64,000 bases of DNA, taken from the NCBI RefSeq assembly GCF_004358425.1, contig NZ_CP037948.1:186001-250000 (forward strand), in the 5' to 3' direction. The notes under the pieces were generated by a model. The model was given only the letters and a program-made list of their open reading frames with translations. It was not told where the DNA came from and made no database searches. Below, in pieces: positions 9,533-20,800 of this stretch (position 1 is its first letter; the number at the start of each line of letters is the position of its first letter). The translations under genes were made by a program, and so were the position numbers. Source of the stretch: Qipengyuania sediminis. Its GTDB lineage: Bacteria; Pseudomonadota; Alphaproteobacteria; Sphingomonadales; Sphingomonadaceae.

Positions 9533-12418
9533 TCAATTCGCTTCCCGCACCTCAATCGGAAGGCCGAGCCTGGCGAGCTGCGGGTCGATCGCCTTCCGGT
9601 CGCCGACCACCACGATTGCAAGGTCGCTGCCGCCGAGATAACGCTTCGCCGCCGCGTCGAGCGCCTGGGGCGTGAGCGCGCGATAGGTCTCGGGCAGGCG
9701 GGTATAGTAATCGTCGGGCAGACCGCGCGCCTGGAGCGCGAGCAGAGCGCCCAGGACCTGGCCGTTGGTTTCGAACCGATTGGGAAGGCCGCGGATGCTG
9801 CCATCGGTGACGCGGGCGAACTCCTCCGCGTTCACTCCCGTCTTGCCGGTGGCGAGGTCGTTCATGGTCGACAGGATCAGCGCGATCGATTCCCCCGTGC
9901 GGTCGGACTGGACCGGGGCGGCGACCGTCAACAGCCGCTGTCCCTTGGGCGCGGAAACCCCGCTGCGCACACCGTAGCTCCAGCCCTTTTCCTCGCGGAT
10001 GAGGAGGTTGAGCCGCGACAGGAAGCCATCGCCCAGCACCTCATTGGCGAGATCGAGCGCCTCCAGCCCCGCGGTGCCCCCGGTGACCGGCAGCACGCGG
10101 CCCGCATAGATGACCGATTGCGGCGAGTTCGGCCGGTCGATCACCACCAGCCGGGTTTGGGCAGGGACGCCGGCGGTGGGCAGCGTCTTGACCGGACGTG
10201 CCATGCGGTTCGCGCGCCAGGTGCCGAATGCCGCTTCCAGCCTGGGCAGCAGTTCGGCCATGGTCACATCGCCTACCACCGTGAAGGCCGCGGTATCCGG
10301 CCTCAGCCAGCGCCCATGCTCGGCGGCGAGCCGTTCACGCGTAACCGCGCCGATCGCCGCTGCCGTGCCGGCGCTGCCGACCCTGCCGTAAGGGTGCTGA
10401 TCGCCATAGACGATCGGCAGCAGCGCGCGCCCGGCAATGCCTTGCGGGCTGGCGAGCTGCTGGCCGATCTCCGCCAGGCGCTGGTCCTTGACCCGCGCCA
10501 CGTCCTTCTCGGTGAAGGCAGGATTCTGCACGATATCCGCCATCAGCGCCAGCGACGGCGCAAGATTGGCCGTGAGTGCGGTAAGGGTCACATCATCGGC
10601 ATCGAGCCCGCTTCCGGCCGAGATGCTTGCGCCGAGCCGCTCCTGATCTTCCGCGATCCGCGCCGCATCGCGGGTGCGAGTGCCATCGTCCATCGCCTCG
10701 ACCATCAGCGAATGGACCCCCGCTTCGTCAGGAGCATCGACCGAGAAGCCCGCGTCGAAGCGCAGGTTCACCGTCACCTTGGGCACGGCGGTGCGGCGGG
10801 CTAGCAGCACGGGCACACCGTTCGACAAGCGGGCCCGCTCGAGCGCGGGGAACGGCAGGGCGCCGACATCGGCCACCGGCGGGATCTGCCGCGGCGCGCC
10901 GCTGCGGATCGCGGGCACGGGCTTCCTGGCATCGGGCGCGGGCGGGGGCGTCGTCGCCTCGTCACCCCAGCCGCCGAGCTTGGCCCCGTCGAGCGTCCGC
11001 TCGCCCGGAACCACCGCCAAGGTCAGCGCGGGGCGGCCGAGCCAGGTGGCGAGCGCCTTGCGCACCCGCTCCGGCGTCAGCGCCGCGATCTCTTCGAGGT
11101 CTTTCTTATAACTCGCCGGATCGCCCTGATAGACGAGCCCTTCGGCAAGCGTCATGCCCTTGCCGCCGAAATTGCCGACACGCTCCAGCGCGCCGATCTG
11201 GCCCGATACGATCTGGGTCGCCGCGCGAGTGAGTTCGTCCTGCGTCGGCCCCTGAGCGATATAATTGGCGATGATCGCATCGAAGCGCGCCTGCGCCGTC
11301 GCGCGATCCTCGCCCGGCTTCAGGTCGAATTCGGCCGAAAGCTGGCTGATCTGTTCGAACACCAGCGCGCCGGCGGACACGCGCACCGCCAGCTCGTCCC
11401 CGCGGACCAGCGCATTGTCGAGCCGCGAGCTGGCGAGGCCGCCCAGCACATACATCCCCACCTGCAGCGCAGTCGCATCGGGGTGGGTGATGCCGGGCCC
11501 GGTCCAGGTGCGCGTAATGCGGGTGACGGGCACGGCGTCAGTGATGTCGCGCGTTTTCGCGGCGGGGAGGGTGACCACGGGGGCTTCGACCGCGCGAACC
11601 TCGGGCCCGCGCGGAATGTCGCCGAACCATTTCTCCACCAGCGGGCGGGCGGTGGCGGCGTCGATGTCCCCGGTCAGCGCCAGCACGACATTGTTGGGGC
11701 CGTAGTGGTCCCTGAACCACTTGCGCACATCCGAAAGGTCCGCGGCGGAAAGGTCCGCCATCGAGCCGATGGTGGAATGCCGGTAGGGGTGGCCGACCGG
11801 CAGCAGCTCTTCGCTCACGATGTAATCGGCAAGGCCATAGGGCTGGTTGTCACCCTGCCGTTTCTCGTTCTGAACCACGCCGCGCTGCTTATCGAGCTTG
11901 TCCTGCGTAACTGCGCCCAAGAGGAAGCCCATGCGGTCGGCTTCCATCATCAGCACCCGGTCGAGCGCGCCCGTCGGCACCACCTGCACGTAATTGGTGC
12001 GGTCGTACCAGGTCGAACCGTTGGTGGGGGTGGACCCAGCGCTTTCGAGCGGGATGTCGAAATTGGGCACATTCTCGCTGCCGCCGAACATCAGATGCTC
12101 GAACAGGTGCGCGAAACCGGTGCGACCGCGCGGTTCGTGCTTCGATCCGACCGTATAGTGCGTGGTTACGCCGATGATCGGTGCCTTGCGGTCGGTGTGG
12201 ACCAGAACGGTGAGGCCGTTGGCAAGCTCGAAACGCTCGTAGGGAATGTTTACCCCGGCAACGAGATCGCCGAGCGGGGCGATGTCCGCGCTCGCCTCGC
12301 CAGGCGGGATCCCCCGCCCGATGCTTGATGCGAGCGGGCCGGGCCCGGCGGTGGCGCAGGCGGCAAGCGCCAGGGCGAGAACGAGGGGCGAGGTAAGGCG
12401 GAGGCTGGGGTTTGTCAT
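9533..12418 (-). CDS. M16-family zinc metallopeptidase, double-domain lipoprotein
   Basis: Predicted envelope zinc peptidase of the pitrilysin/processing-peptidase family. The 961 residues start with a lipoprotein-type signal (LALAAC, Cys21), so it is probably tethered to a membrane. The first M16 domain has the inverted zinc motif HxxEH (His104, Glu107, His108 in HLFEHLMFGG) and the downstream helix carrying the third ligand (VVQNEKRQ). The second half is a repeat of the fold without the zinc motif, as in non-catalytic partner domains. An AAGG site precedes the ATG. The acylase gene lies 45 bp upstream, so the two probably form one transcript. Confidence 0.92.
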   Translation of the reverse strand: MTNPSLRLTSPLVLALALAACATAGPGPLASSIGRGIPPGEASADIAPLGDLVAGVNIPYERFELANGLTVLVHTDRKAPIIGVTTHYTVGSKHEPRGRTGFAHLFEHLMFGGSENVPNFDIPLESAGSTPTNGSTWYDRTNYVQVVPTGALDRVLMMEADRMGFLLGAVTQDKLDKQRGVVQNEKRQGDNQPYGLADYIVSEELLPVGHPYRHSTIGSMADLSAADLSDVRKWFRDHYGPNNVVLALTGDIDAATARPLVEKWFGDIPRGPEVRAVEAPVVTLPAAKTRDITDAVPVTRITRTWTGPGITHPDATALQVGMYVLGGLASSRLDNALVRGDELAVRVSAGALVFEQISQLSAEFDLKPGEDRATAQARFDAIIANYIAQGPTQDELTRAATQIVSGQIGALERVGNFGGKGMTLAEGLVYQGDPASYKKDLEEIAALTPERVRKALATWLGRPALTLAVVPGERTLDGAKLGGWGDEATTPPPAPDARKPVPAIRSGAPRQIPPVADVGALPFPALERARLSNGVPVLLARRTAVPKVTVNLRFDAGFSVDAPDEAGVHSLMVEAMDDGTRTRDAARIAEDQERLGASISAGSGLDADDVTLTALTANLAPSLALMADIVQNPAFTEKDVARVKDQRLAEIGQQLASPQGIAGRALLPIVYGDQHPYGRVGSAGTAAAIGAVTRERLAAEHGRWLRPDTAAFTVVGDVTMAELLPRLEAAFGTWRANRMARPVKTLPTAGVPAQTRLVVIDRPNSPQSVIYAGRVLPVTGGTAGLEALDLANEVLGDGFLSRLNLLIREEKGWSYGVRSGVSAPKGQRLLTVAAPVQSDRTGESIALILSTMNDLATGKTGVNAEEFARVTDGSIRGLPNRFETNGQVLGALLALQARGLPDDYYTRLPETYRALTPQALDAAAKRYLGGSDLAIVVVGDRKAIDPQLARLGLPIEVREAN

Positions 12419-12463
12419 GGCTTTCGCCTTCGCACATTGAGCGCTGTTCGAAAACGATTATCC

Positions 12464-14695
12464 CTAGCGCTCGGGCCGATGCCGAACCACTTTCCGGCTG
12501 CGCGCGTTCGCCATGACGTCGTCGCGCCAGAAGCGCACCGGCTTCATCCGATGCTGAACGAAGAGCGTGCTCTGGTCGGTGTAGTGGGGCGAGCTCGGCC
12601 GGGTGGTGGCAGATCCAAACGGCTGGATCGAGCGCGACTGCACCCGCTGGCCGGGGTACCATTCGGCCCACATCACGAAGCTGTCGCCGTGCTTGACGAT
12701 AAGCCGGCCGTCCTCTGCCACATCCCACAGGGTTGAGGCGCGCAAGGTGTCGGAACCACCGTCGAGCGGAAGATCGACGCTGTTGGGGCCAGGCCCACGA
12801 CGCAGGCGGAGGAGCTCGCTCATTGGCGGGTCGAGCCGGCCGAAATGCCGGAGCAGATGGTCTTTGGCTTTGGTGAGTTCCTTCTCCGCATCGGGCCAAG
12901 GCTTGCCCTGATAGCTCGAGGACATGTATTCGCGGTTCAGCATCAGTGCCAAGGCATCGCCGCGGCCGATATTGTCCGCATAGCGATCCCAGCCGAGAAC
13001 GAGCGCGCGCGCCTCGGCGAGCCGCTTGTCGCCGCGCGGATCGACCGCTCGCACCGCGCGCAGCATCTCGGCGACATGGCCCGCTGCGTCATAGCCGGTG
13101 TCGAACTTGATCGCCTCCAGCGTGGCGCGGTCGAGCTTGCCACCACCGCGCGTCGCCTCGCTCAGCAGGCGCCAGGACCGGCGCGCGCGATTCGTCATGC
13201 CGAGCTCGACCCCCATCTCCGGCGGGACGACGGTGGAGGCCAGATCGCTGCCCCGCCCGGCGGCAGAAAAAGGGGTGTTGTTGGCGTTGAACAGCCAGCC
13301 GGAGGGGGGGTTCACATATTTGGGCAGCGCCGCATAGGGCACGGGCCCGGTCCAGATCAGCGCCGGATCGTCGCCGGGCAGCACGCCGCGCCAGTTCGGC
13401 CCGGGCGTGCGCTGCGGGATCGCGGCGTTGTAGACATAGGCGATCGTCCCCGTTTCGTCGGCGTAGAGGAAATTGGTCGACGGAATCGCCATGCGCGCGA
13501 TCTGCGCTTCCCACTCGGCGAAGCTCTTCGCCTTGTTGAGGCGATAGTAGGCGTCGAGCTGGTCGAGCCGGTCGATCCCCCCGTAGCGGACGGCGAAAGC
13601 GCCTTGCTCGTTCTTGATCACCGGCCCGTGCGCGCTGCGCCACACCGTGCGGCGGACGGGCAGCACCACCGGTCCTATCCGCACCGGCAAGGTCACCGTT
13701 CGCTGCTCGAGCGGCACCCAAGTCCCGCCGATGCGGTATTTCGTCCCGCTCTCGTCCAGCACCAGCTTGTAGACGTCGATCATGTCGGGCCGGTTGACCG
13801 TGTTGGTCCAGCCGAGATGCCGGTTGTGGCCGAGGAAGGGGTAGGGGCTGCCGGGGAAATTGGCGCCCGCGAAATGCCAGCCTTCGCCGCTTTCGACCAC
13901 CAGCTCGTACCAGGCGACGCCGCCCTTCCACGGCTGGTGGCTGTTGGAGACGAGCACGCTCGGCCCCCCGCTCGCCTTGGGCGCGACGACGAAGGCGTTG
14001 GAGCCCGACATCGACCCGGTCTCCCCCCAGGGCAGCGGCATGGCGGCAGCGATGCGGCGGGCCGGCTCGACGGTGGCGGCGGGCGCCGGGGCGGCGGGCG
14101 CGCTTCCGGGGATGGGCGGCCCGGCCTCCGGCCGCAGCGGCTTGCCCTCGACCAGCGGGCCGATCACGTCGGCGAGGCCGAAGAAGAACGGCTGGCGCAG
14201 CGCGAAACCCGCCGCGACGTCCAGCCCGTTCACCGGAAACAGCCGCGCCAGCTTCACCTCGCCCGGATGCTTGGCCGCGAAATCGTTGAGCCCGGCCGCA
14301 TAGGCCTCGAACAGCGCGCGCGTGTCGGCGGAGATCAGCGGATAGCGCCGCTCCGCTGTCGCGCGCGCGCCGAGAAGGTGATACATGTAATCGACCTGCG
14401 CCCCCTCGGCCCCGCGGATCGCGCCGTAGCGGCCCTTGGACATGGCGATCACGTCCTGCAGCGTGGTGAAATCGTCCGCCGCATGGGCTTGGGCGACGCC
14501 GTAGGCGACATCGGCGTCCGTTCGGCCGTAGATGTGCGGCACGCCGAACTCGTCGCGCACGATTTCTGCGGTGTAGGCGCGGGCCGGCGGCGGGAAGGAG
14601 CGGCGGGCGGCGAAGGGCTCCCAGGTGGCTAGCGCGACGAAGGCGAGCGCCAGCACGACCAGTAAACCTACGGCAGTGCGCTGTGCCGGTCTCAT
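12464..14695 (-). CDS. Penicillin-acylase-family N-terminal nucleophile hydrolase
   Basis: Predicted periplasmic amidohydrolase. Related enzymes cleave acyl side chains from beta-lactams, acyl-homoserine lactones or cyclic lipopeptides, and the substrate here is unknown. The 743 residues begin with one hydrophobic export segment (about 8-25). The alpha chain carries DEFGVPHIYG and a Pro/Ala-rich linker (190-215). The expected autocleavage point lies before Ser232 in GSMSGSNAFVV, and the beta chain has NSHQPWKGGVAWYELVV and LGHNRHLGWTNT. The ATG at 14695 is chosen because it overlaps the upstream gene's stop as TAATG and leads straight into the signal segment. Confidence 0.9.
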   Translation of the reverse strand: MRPAQRTAVGLLVVLALAFVALATWEPFAARRSFPPPARAYTAEIVRDEFGVPHIYGRTDADVAYGVAQAHAADDFTTLQDVIAMSKGRYGAIRGAEGAQVDYMYHLLGARATAERRYPLISADTRALFEAYAAGLNDFAAKHPGEVKLARLFPVNGLDVAAGFALRQPFFFGLADVIGPLVEGKPLRPEAGPPIPGSAPAAPAPAATVEPARRIAAAMPLPWGETGSMSGSNAFVVAPKASGGPSVLVSNSHQPWKGGVAWYELVVESGEGWHFAGANFPGSPYPFLGHNRHLGWTNTVNRPDMIDVYKLVLDESGTKYRIGGTWVPLEQRTVTLPVRIGPVVLPVRRTVWRSAHGPVIKNEQGAFAVRYGGIDRLDQLDAYYRLNKAKSFAEWEAQIARMAIPSTNFLYADETGTIAYVYNAAIPQRTPGPNWRGVLPGDDPALIWTGPVPYAALPKYVNPPSGWLFNANNTPFSAAGRGSDLASTVVPPEMGVELGMTNRARRSWRLLSEATRGGGKLDRATLEAIKFDTGYDAAGHVAEMLRAVRAVDPRGDKRLAEARALVLGWDRYADNIGRGDALALMLNREYMSSSYQGKPWPDAEKELTKAKDHLLRHFGRLDPPMSELLRLRRGPGPNSVDLPLDGGSDTLRASTLWDVAEDGRLIVKHGDSFVMWAEWYPGQRVQSRSIQPFGSATTRPSSPHYTDQSTLFVQHRMKPVRFWRDDVMANARSRKVVRHRPER

Positions 14696-15027
14696 TAGAT
14701 TTTCCAAAACACTAAACGGCCGAAGAGAATCAAGCCCCAAAGTATAATTAGCGTACCCACCAAAGATAACACTGGCGCGAAAAAGGCTTGGGTCTCACCT
14801 CCCATAATCATTGAGCTTATTCCAAGCATCATAATTATGGAAGGAAAAACAGTTTTGCCAATAGCACATGATGTTCGCTTAAGTGCTACCGCAATTAAAG
14901 ATAACATTAGAGTTGGAATGGCGACTGCGAATGACAGCTTTAGACCTAATGCGGCGAGACCCTGCGTGAAAAACAATGCTGCTACCAACGCAAACCATGC
15001 GATGCCAATACGCTGTACGCGCGTCAT
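14695..15027 (-). CDS. Small four-helix membrane protein of unknown function, AT-rich
   Basis: A 110-residue protein, almost entirely hydrophobic, with about four membrane segments (residues 8-27, 32-50, 62-80, 88-108) and a basic tail. No family recognised. Its stop overlaps the acylase start (TAATG), which supports it being a translated gene. It and the bases just upstream are visibly richer in A and T than the rest of the window, with codons such as AAA, ATT and TTA that neighbours avoid, so it may have been acquired. The ATG at 15027 is preferred; an in-frame TTG at 15042 would add five residues. Confidence 0.6.
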   Translation of the reverse strand: MTRVQRIGIAWFALVAALFFTQGLAALGLKLSFAVAIPTLMLSLIAVALKRTSCAIGKTVFPSIIMMLGISSMIMGGETQAFFAPVLSLVGTLIILWGLILFGRLVFWKI

Positions 15028-15191
15028 TTGTGCGACGGACAAATCAGGCCATTAGGACCTTTGCATCTAAGCATACCGATCTCGCCCATTTCCTTCTCCT
15101 ACATCAGACTCGGGCTTGGGCAAGTCCGATGCAGGGTTGTACTAGTCGCCTACTACACCATATCCTGCGCGAGATCAAACAGGGGACACCG

Positions 15192-17771
15192 ATGAACCTC
15201 GAGAAATTCACCGACCGGGCGAAGGGCTTCCTGCAGGCCGCGCAGACGGTCGCGATCCGCATGAACCATCAGCGCATCAGCCCGGCGCATCTGTTGAAGG
15301 CGCTGCTGGAAGATGGCGAGGGCATGGCCTCGGGGCTCATCGCCCGGGCGGGGGGCGATGCGAAGAGGGCGGCCGCCGAGGCGGATGCAGCCCTTGCCAA
15401 GGTGGCGGCGGTGACGGGCGGCGGGGCGCAGGCGACGCCGGGGCTCGACAACGATGCGGTGCGCGTGCTCGACCAGGCCGAGCAGATCGCGACGAAATCG
15501 CAGGACAGCTACGTCACGGTCGAACGGCTGCTGCTGGCGCTCGCGCTTGCCACCACCACCCCCGCCGGGCAGGCGCTGAAGGCGGCAGGAGTCGATCCCA
15601 GGGCGCTTGAGACCGCGATCACGCAGCTGCGCGGCGGGCGCACCGCCGACAGCGCCGGGGCGGAGAACGCCTATGACGCGATGAAGAAATACGCCCGCGA
15701 CCTCACTGCGGCGGCACGCGAGGGCAAGCTCGATCCGGTGATCGGCCGTGACGAGGAGATCCGGCGGACGATCCAGATCCTGGCCCGGCGGACCAAGAAC
15801 AACCCGGCGCTGATCGGCGAGCCCGGCACCGGCAAGACCGCGATTGCAGAGGGTCTCGCGCTCCGCATCGCCAACGGCGACGTGCCCGACAGTCTCAAGG
15901 ATCGCACGCTGATGGCGCTCGACATGGGCGCGCTGATCGCGGGGGCGAAGTACCGCGGCGAGTTCGAGGAGCGGCTGAAGGCGGTGCTCGACGAGGTGAA
16001 GGGCGCGGAAGGCGACATCATCCTCTTCATCGACGAGATGCACACGCTGATCGGCGCGGGTGCATCCGAAGGCAGCATGGATGCCGGCAACCTGCTCAAG
16101 CCCGCGCTCAGCCGCGGCGAGCTCCACTGCATCGGCGCGACCACGCTCGACGAATACCAGAAATACGTCGAGAAGGATCCCGCGCTCCAGCGGCGGTTCC
16201 AGCCCGTCTATATCGACGAGCCGAGCGTCGAGGACACGATCTCGATGCTGCGCGGGCTCAAGGAGAAATACGAGCTGCATCACGGGGTGACCATCACCGA
16301 CGGGGCGATCGTGGCCGCGGCGCAACTATCCAACCGCTACATCCAGAACCGCTTCCTCCCCGACAAGGCGATCGACCTGATGGACGAGGCGGCAAGCCGC
16401 ATCCGCATGGAGGTGGAGAGCAAGCCCGAGGAGATCGAGAACCTCGACCGGCGGATCATCCAGCTCAAGATCGAGGAGCAGGCGCTGCAGCGCGAGAGCG
16501 ACCGCGCCTCGAAGGACCGGCTCGACACGCTGCGGAAAGAGCTTGCCGAGCTCGAGCAGCAGTCGAGCGAGCTCACCACCCGCTGGCAGGGCGAACGCGA
16601 CAAGATCGCGGGCGAGGCCAAGGTCAAGGAAGAACTCGACGCCGCGAAGCTCGAGCTCGAGCAGGCGCAGCGCACCGGCGATCTCGCCAAGGCGGGCGAG
16701 CTGCAATACGGCCGCATTCCGGAGCTGGAAAAGCGGCTCGCCGAGGCGCAAGGCGACACCGAGAACGCCATGCTGCGCGAGCGCGTGACCGAGGACGATA
16801 TCGCGAGCGTGGTCAGCCGCTGGACCGGCATCCCGGTCGATCGGATGCTGGCGGGCGAGCGCGAGAAGCTGCTCGCCATGGAAGAGACCATCGGCAAGCG
16901 GGTGATCGGGCAGGCGCAGGCTGTGAGCGCGGTCAGCAAAGCCGTGCGCCGCGCGCGTGCGGGCCTGCAGGACCCCGGGCGGCCGCTCGGCTCGTTCCTG
17001 TTCCTCGGCCCCACCGGCGTCGGCAAGACCGAGCTAACCAAGGCGCTCGCCGGATTCCTGTTCGACGACGACGGCGCAATGGTGCGCATCGACATGAGCG
17101 AGTTCATGGAGAAGCACGCGGTCGCGCGGCTGATCGGCGCGCCGCCGGGCTATGTCGGCTACGACGAGGGCGGAGTGCTGACCGAGGCGGTGCGCCGCCG
17201 CCCCTATCAGGTGGTGCTGTTCGACGAGGTCGAGAAGGCGCACCCCGACGTCTTCAACGTGCTGCTGCAGGTGCTTGACGACGGGCGGCTGACCGACGGG
17301 CAGGGCCGCGTGGTCGATTTCACCAATACGCTGATCATCCTGACCAGCAATCTCGGCAGCCAGTACCTGGCGCAGATGGTGGACGGGCAGGATGTGAAGG
17401 AGGTCGAGCCGCAGGTGATGGACGTGGTACGCGGGCATTTCCGGCCCGAGTTCCTCAACCGGCTGGACGAGATCATTCTGTTCCATCGCCTTGGACCCGA
17501 GCACATGGCGCCGATCGTCGATCTGCAAGTGGCGCGAGTGCAGAAGCTGCTCGCCGAGCGCAAGATCACGCTTGATCTGACCGAGGCGGCGAAGCGTTGG
17601 CTAGGCCGGGTGGGCTACGACCCCGTGTATGGGGCGCGGCCGCTGAAACGCGCGGTGCAGCGGTATCTGCAAGACCCGCTGGCGGAGATGATCCTGGCGG
17701 GCGAAGTGCCAGATGGCACGACGCTCAAGATCAACGAGGGCGATGGCACGCTGGTGATGACGGCGGCGTAG
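15192..17771 (+). CDS. clpB: ATP-dependent disaggregase ClpB
   Basis: Hexameric AAA+ chaperone that threads aggregated proteins through its pore together with DnaK. The 859 residues match ClpB: an N-terminal Clp repeat domain (1-145), a first AAA domain with Walker [10 protein letters not shown], a coiled-coil M-domain (about 410-530, repeated Glu/Lys/Leu/Gln), and a second AAA domain with GPTGVGKTE and the C-terminal D2-small domain. The M-domain separates it from ClpA/ClpC. The ATG at 15192 ([14 protein letters not shown]) is the family start. No clear RpoH promoter could be read upstream. A strong bidirectional terminator follows. Confidence 0.97.
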   Translation: MNLEKFTDRAKGFLQAAQTVAIRMNHQRISPAHLLKALLEDGEGMASGLIARAGGDAKRAAAEADAALAKVAAVTGGGAQATPGLDNDAVRVLDQAEQIATKSQDSYVTVERLLLALALATTTPAGQALKAAGVDPRALETAITQLRGGRTADSAGAENAYDAMKKYARDLTAAAREGKLDPVIGRDEEIRRTIQILARRTKNNPALIGEPGTGKTAIAEGLALRIANGDVPDSLKDRTLMALDMGALIAGAKYRGEFEERLKAVLDEVKGAEGDIILFIDEMHTLIGAGASEGSMDAGNLLKPALSRGELHCIGATTLDEYQKYVEKDPALQRRFQPVYIDEPSVEDTISMLRGLKEKYELHHGVTITDGAIVAAAQLSNRYIQNRFLPDKAIDLMDEAASRIRMEVESKPEEIENLDRRIIQLKIEEQALQRESDRASKDRLDTLRKELAELEQQSSELTTRWQGERDKIAGEAKVKEELDAAKLELEQAQRTGDLAKAGELQYGRIPELEKRLAEAQGDTENAMLRERVTEDDIASVVSRWTGIPVDRMLAGEREKLLAMEETIGKRVIGQAQAVSAVSKAVRRARAGLQDPGRPLGSFLFLGPTGVGKTELTKALAGFLFDDDGAMVRIDMSEFMEKHAVARLIGAPPGYVGYDEGGVLTEAVRRRPYQVVLFDEVEKAHPDVFNVLLQVLDDGRLTDGQGRVVDFTNTLIILTSNLGSQYLAQMVDGQDVKEVEPQVMDVVRGHFRPEFLNRLDEIILFHRLGPEHMAPIVDLQVARVQKLLAERKITLDLTEAAKRWLGRVGYDPVYGARPLKRAVQRYLQDPLAEMILAGEVPDGTTLKINEGDGTLVMTAA

Positions 17772-17821
17772 CGAAACCCCGAGCAGCGCGCCGTTTCAGT
17801 CGAAGAGTCTCAAACAAATAA

Positions 17822-17849
17822 AAAGGGCCCCGGTCTCCCGGGGCCCTTT
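17822..17849. terminator. Bidirectional rho-independent terminator between clpB and a TonB-dependent receptor
   Basis: A perfect 12-bp stem, AAAGGGCCCCGG (17822-17833) pairing with CCGGGGCCCTTT (17838-17849), closes on the loop TCTC. A-rich and T-rich flanks on the two sides let it end transcription from clpB (plus) and from the receptor gene (minus). Confidence 0.88.
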
Positions 17850-17872
17850 CTCGTTTCGGCTCTGACGTAAGA

Positions 17873-20800
17873 TCAGAACTTGAAGTTGGTGTTCACGAAG
17901 TACTGACGGCCGGTGTAGTCGTAGCCCGAATACAGCGGCGCGTTGCCGATGGTGGTGTAGTACACGGTCACTTCCGGCGGATCGGTGTCGAAGATGTTGC
18001 GAACGCCGACAGTCATTTCGAACCGGTCGGTGATATCGAACTGTACCGAAGCGCTGTGCAGGAAGTAATCCGGCACCTCGATCTGGTAGAATTCGTTCAG
18101 CGCATCGACGTTCGCCTGGTTGACAACGCCGGTGGTCCGGTTGGTCGAATTCAACACCGCGGTGCCCGAGCTGCTGTCGAACCACTCGATCCCGTAGCGC
18201 AGGAGGACCGGGCCGGTGCGGAAGGTCGCATCGGCATTGGCCACCCAGTCGGGCACGTTGAGCGTGCCATTGGAGTCGAGCAGGATCTCCTCAGGGAAGA
18301 GGCGATCCGACTGTTCGGTGTAGCGGGTCAGGTTCGCGTTCAGCGTGAAGCGGCCATCGAAGATATCGGTGGCGAAGCGGCCGGTGAACTCGAAACCCTT
18401 CACCACGTCTTCCGACAGGTTCACGAACCCGCTGGTGACCGTGAGGGCGTTGTTCGCGTCGCGGGTCACGAAGCGGCAGAAGCCTTCAGTCGGGTTGAAG
18501 TTCGGATCGTTGTAGCAGCGGTTGATGATCGTCGTCCCCGACAGAGCCGACACGCCGTTTTCGACCTTGATGTCGAAGTAGTCGACCGCGAGCGCCAGCG
18601 TGGTCCGGCCGCCGAGGTCCGGCTGCACCACCGCACCGACCGACCAGTTGCGCGAGGTTTCAGCCTCGAGCCCGGTCTCGGCGCCACCGCGGGTGAACGA
18701 GGTGATGCCGTTGTTCTGGCGGAAGTTGAACACGTCGGTGATGCCGACCGCGGCGCAGTTGGCCTGCCGGATCTGCTGGGTGGGCGAGAGCGGCGGGCGC
18801 GGCAGCGGACCGGCACCGTCCGGGTCGACCGGGAAGTTACCCTGGTCGCAGGGATCGTTGGCACCGCCGATGAAGCCGCTGGTCGCACCCAGGAACTGCT
18901 CCGCCAGCGCCGGGGCGCGGTAGGAGGTGCCGTAGCTGCCGCGGATGCCGAAGCCCTTGAAGAACTCCCACTCGCCCGCGACCTTGTAGGTCACGTCACT
19001 GCCGTAGGATTCGTAGTCCGTGTAACGAACCGAGGCGTTGAAGTTCAGGTTCTCGAAGAACGGACGGTCCGAAAGCAGGGGAATGAAGATTTCGCCGAAC
19101 ACTTCCTTCACGCTGTCTTCGCCGATCGTAGGCGTGCCGGCGGTAAGACCGAGCAGATTGCCGCGGATCGAGTTCTCGTCGGGCGTGTCGTTGATTTCCT
19201 GCTTGCGATACTCCGCGCCCAGGGCGAGCTGCACATCGCCGCCGGGCAGCGTGAACAGCGGCCCGTCGATGTTGAAGATCGCCGTCGTCTCACGGAATTT
19301 CGTGGTGCCGATGGTATTGACCAGGATGTAGTCGCGGAAGTTCTGCGGCAGGCGCCCGCCGATGGTGTCGGCGTTGAGGAAGGGGGCGGGGACGCAGCTC
19401 GGGTTGGTCGCCTGCGTGCGGCACTGGATGGTGCCGTTGGCGAGCTGCACCACATCCGTGGCGGCAGCGACGCGATCGATCAGGAAGGATTCGATATCGT
19501 AAGTGCCGTCGGTCCAGGACTTGCCGACATAGGCATCGTAGCGCCAGCCTTCGAGGAAGAAGTCGCCCCGCAGGCCGCCGCCGGCGCGGACATAGTCCAC
19601 TTCCTGCGACGAATCGGTCAGGCCGAAGCCGATGAAGGCGCGGGCCGCGATCTGCTGGCCGCTGGTGGTGTTGGTGGCATTGGCGAACAGGCCGTTGCGG
19701 AACTGCGCGGGAACCAGCGGGCTGCCGCGCAGATAGTCGAGCGTCAGCTGACGATAGAGCAGCGACGACGACTTGCGGCGGGTGGCCAGCACTTCGCCGT
19801 AGAGCTCGGCATCGCCCAGCACGTCGAGGTCGTAATCCGCCTGCAGGAAGCCGGTCAGCGTCTCCACCGGGGTGATCAGCTCTTCTTCCTGGCTGGCGGG
19901 ATCGAAGCTATCGCGATCGTAGAGGCCGACGCCGAGGTAGCCCGCGGTGTTGCCCGCGCCCTGGCCGGGGGCGGGAACGAAGCGGTTGAAGTTGCCGACC
20001 ACACCCGAGGTGCGCCCGATGCCGGCCTGGGTGGGCAGGCCGAGCGTGTTGATGGTCACGCCGCCGTTGTCGATGGTGAAGCAGTTGCGCGGATCGCCGA
20101 GCGGGAACGGATCGTCCGAACCGAAGGGCGAATTAGCATCCGCCTTGAAGCCGGGGATCGGGCAGCTGGTGAACTCGCGGTCGTTGAGGCGCAGCGCCTC
20201 ACGCTCTAGATACTCGACCGAGCCGATGATATTGAGACGGTCGGCCTCGAACCCGAAGGTGGCGGCGACGCGGCGGCTCATGCCGGCACCCACCTCGGGC
20301 ACGTTGACCTGCGCGTCGAGCGTCAGGCCGCGCGTCGCTGCATCGGTGATGATGTTGACCACACCCGCGACCGCGTCCGACCCGTAGATCGACGAGGCGC
20401 CGGCCTTGAGGACCTCGATGCGGTCGACGATGGCGGTGGGCAGGACGTTGAGGTCCGCAGACAGCACGTTGCCGCGGGTACCCGCGGGGGCGAGACGGCG
20501 GCCGTTCAGCAGCACCAGCGTACGCGCCGGGCCGAGGTTGCGCAGGCCGAGCGTGTTGGCACCGGTGCCGCCCGCAGTCACGAAACCGCCGTAGAAGTTG
20601 TTGATCTGGCCCGCACCGGCGGTGACTTCGGCGCTCTGCAGCGCGTCGGCCGCGGAGTTGAAGCCGCCCTGCGTGATCTCGTCCGCGGTGACGACCGTGA
20701 TCGGCTCGATCGAGGAGAAAGTGTCGCGGCGGATGCGCGACCCGGTGACGACGATCGCCCCGTCGCTGCCCGCGCTCTCCGTGGTGGAGCCGTCGGCACC

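Noticed and set aside
12845..14632. Plus-strand frame of about 595 codons opposite the acylase gene
   Set aside because: The acylase has a full catalytic signature; the opposite frame is an Arg/Gly/Ala-rich shadow.
15061..15191. Possible RpoH heat-shock promoter before clpB
   Set aside because: A CTTG occurs at 15115-15118 but no matching -10 element lies at the right distance.
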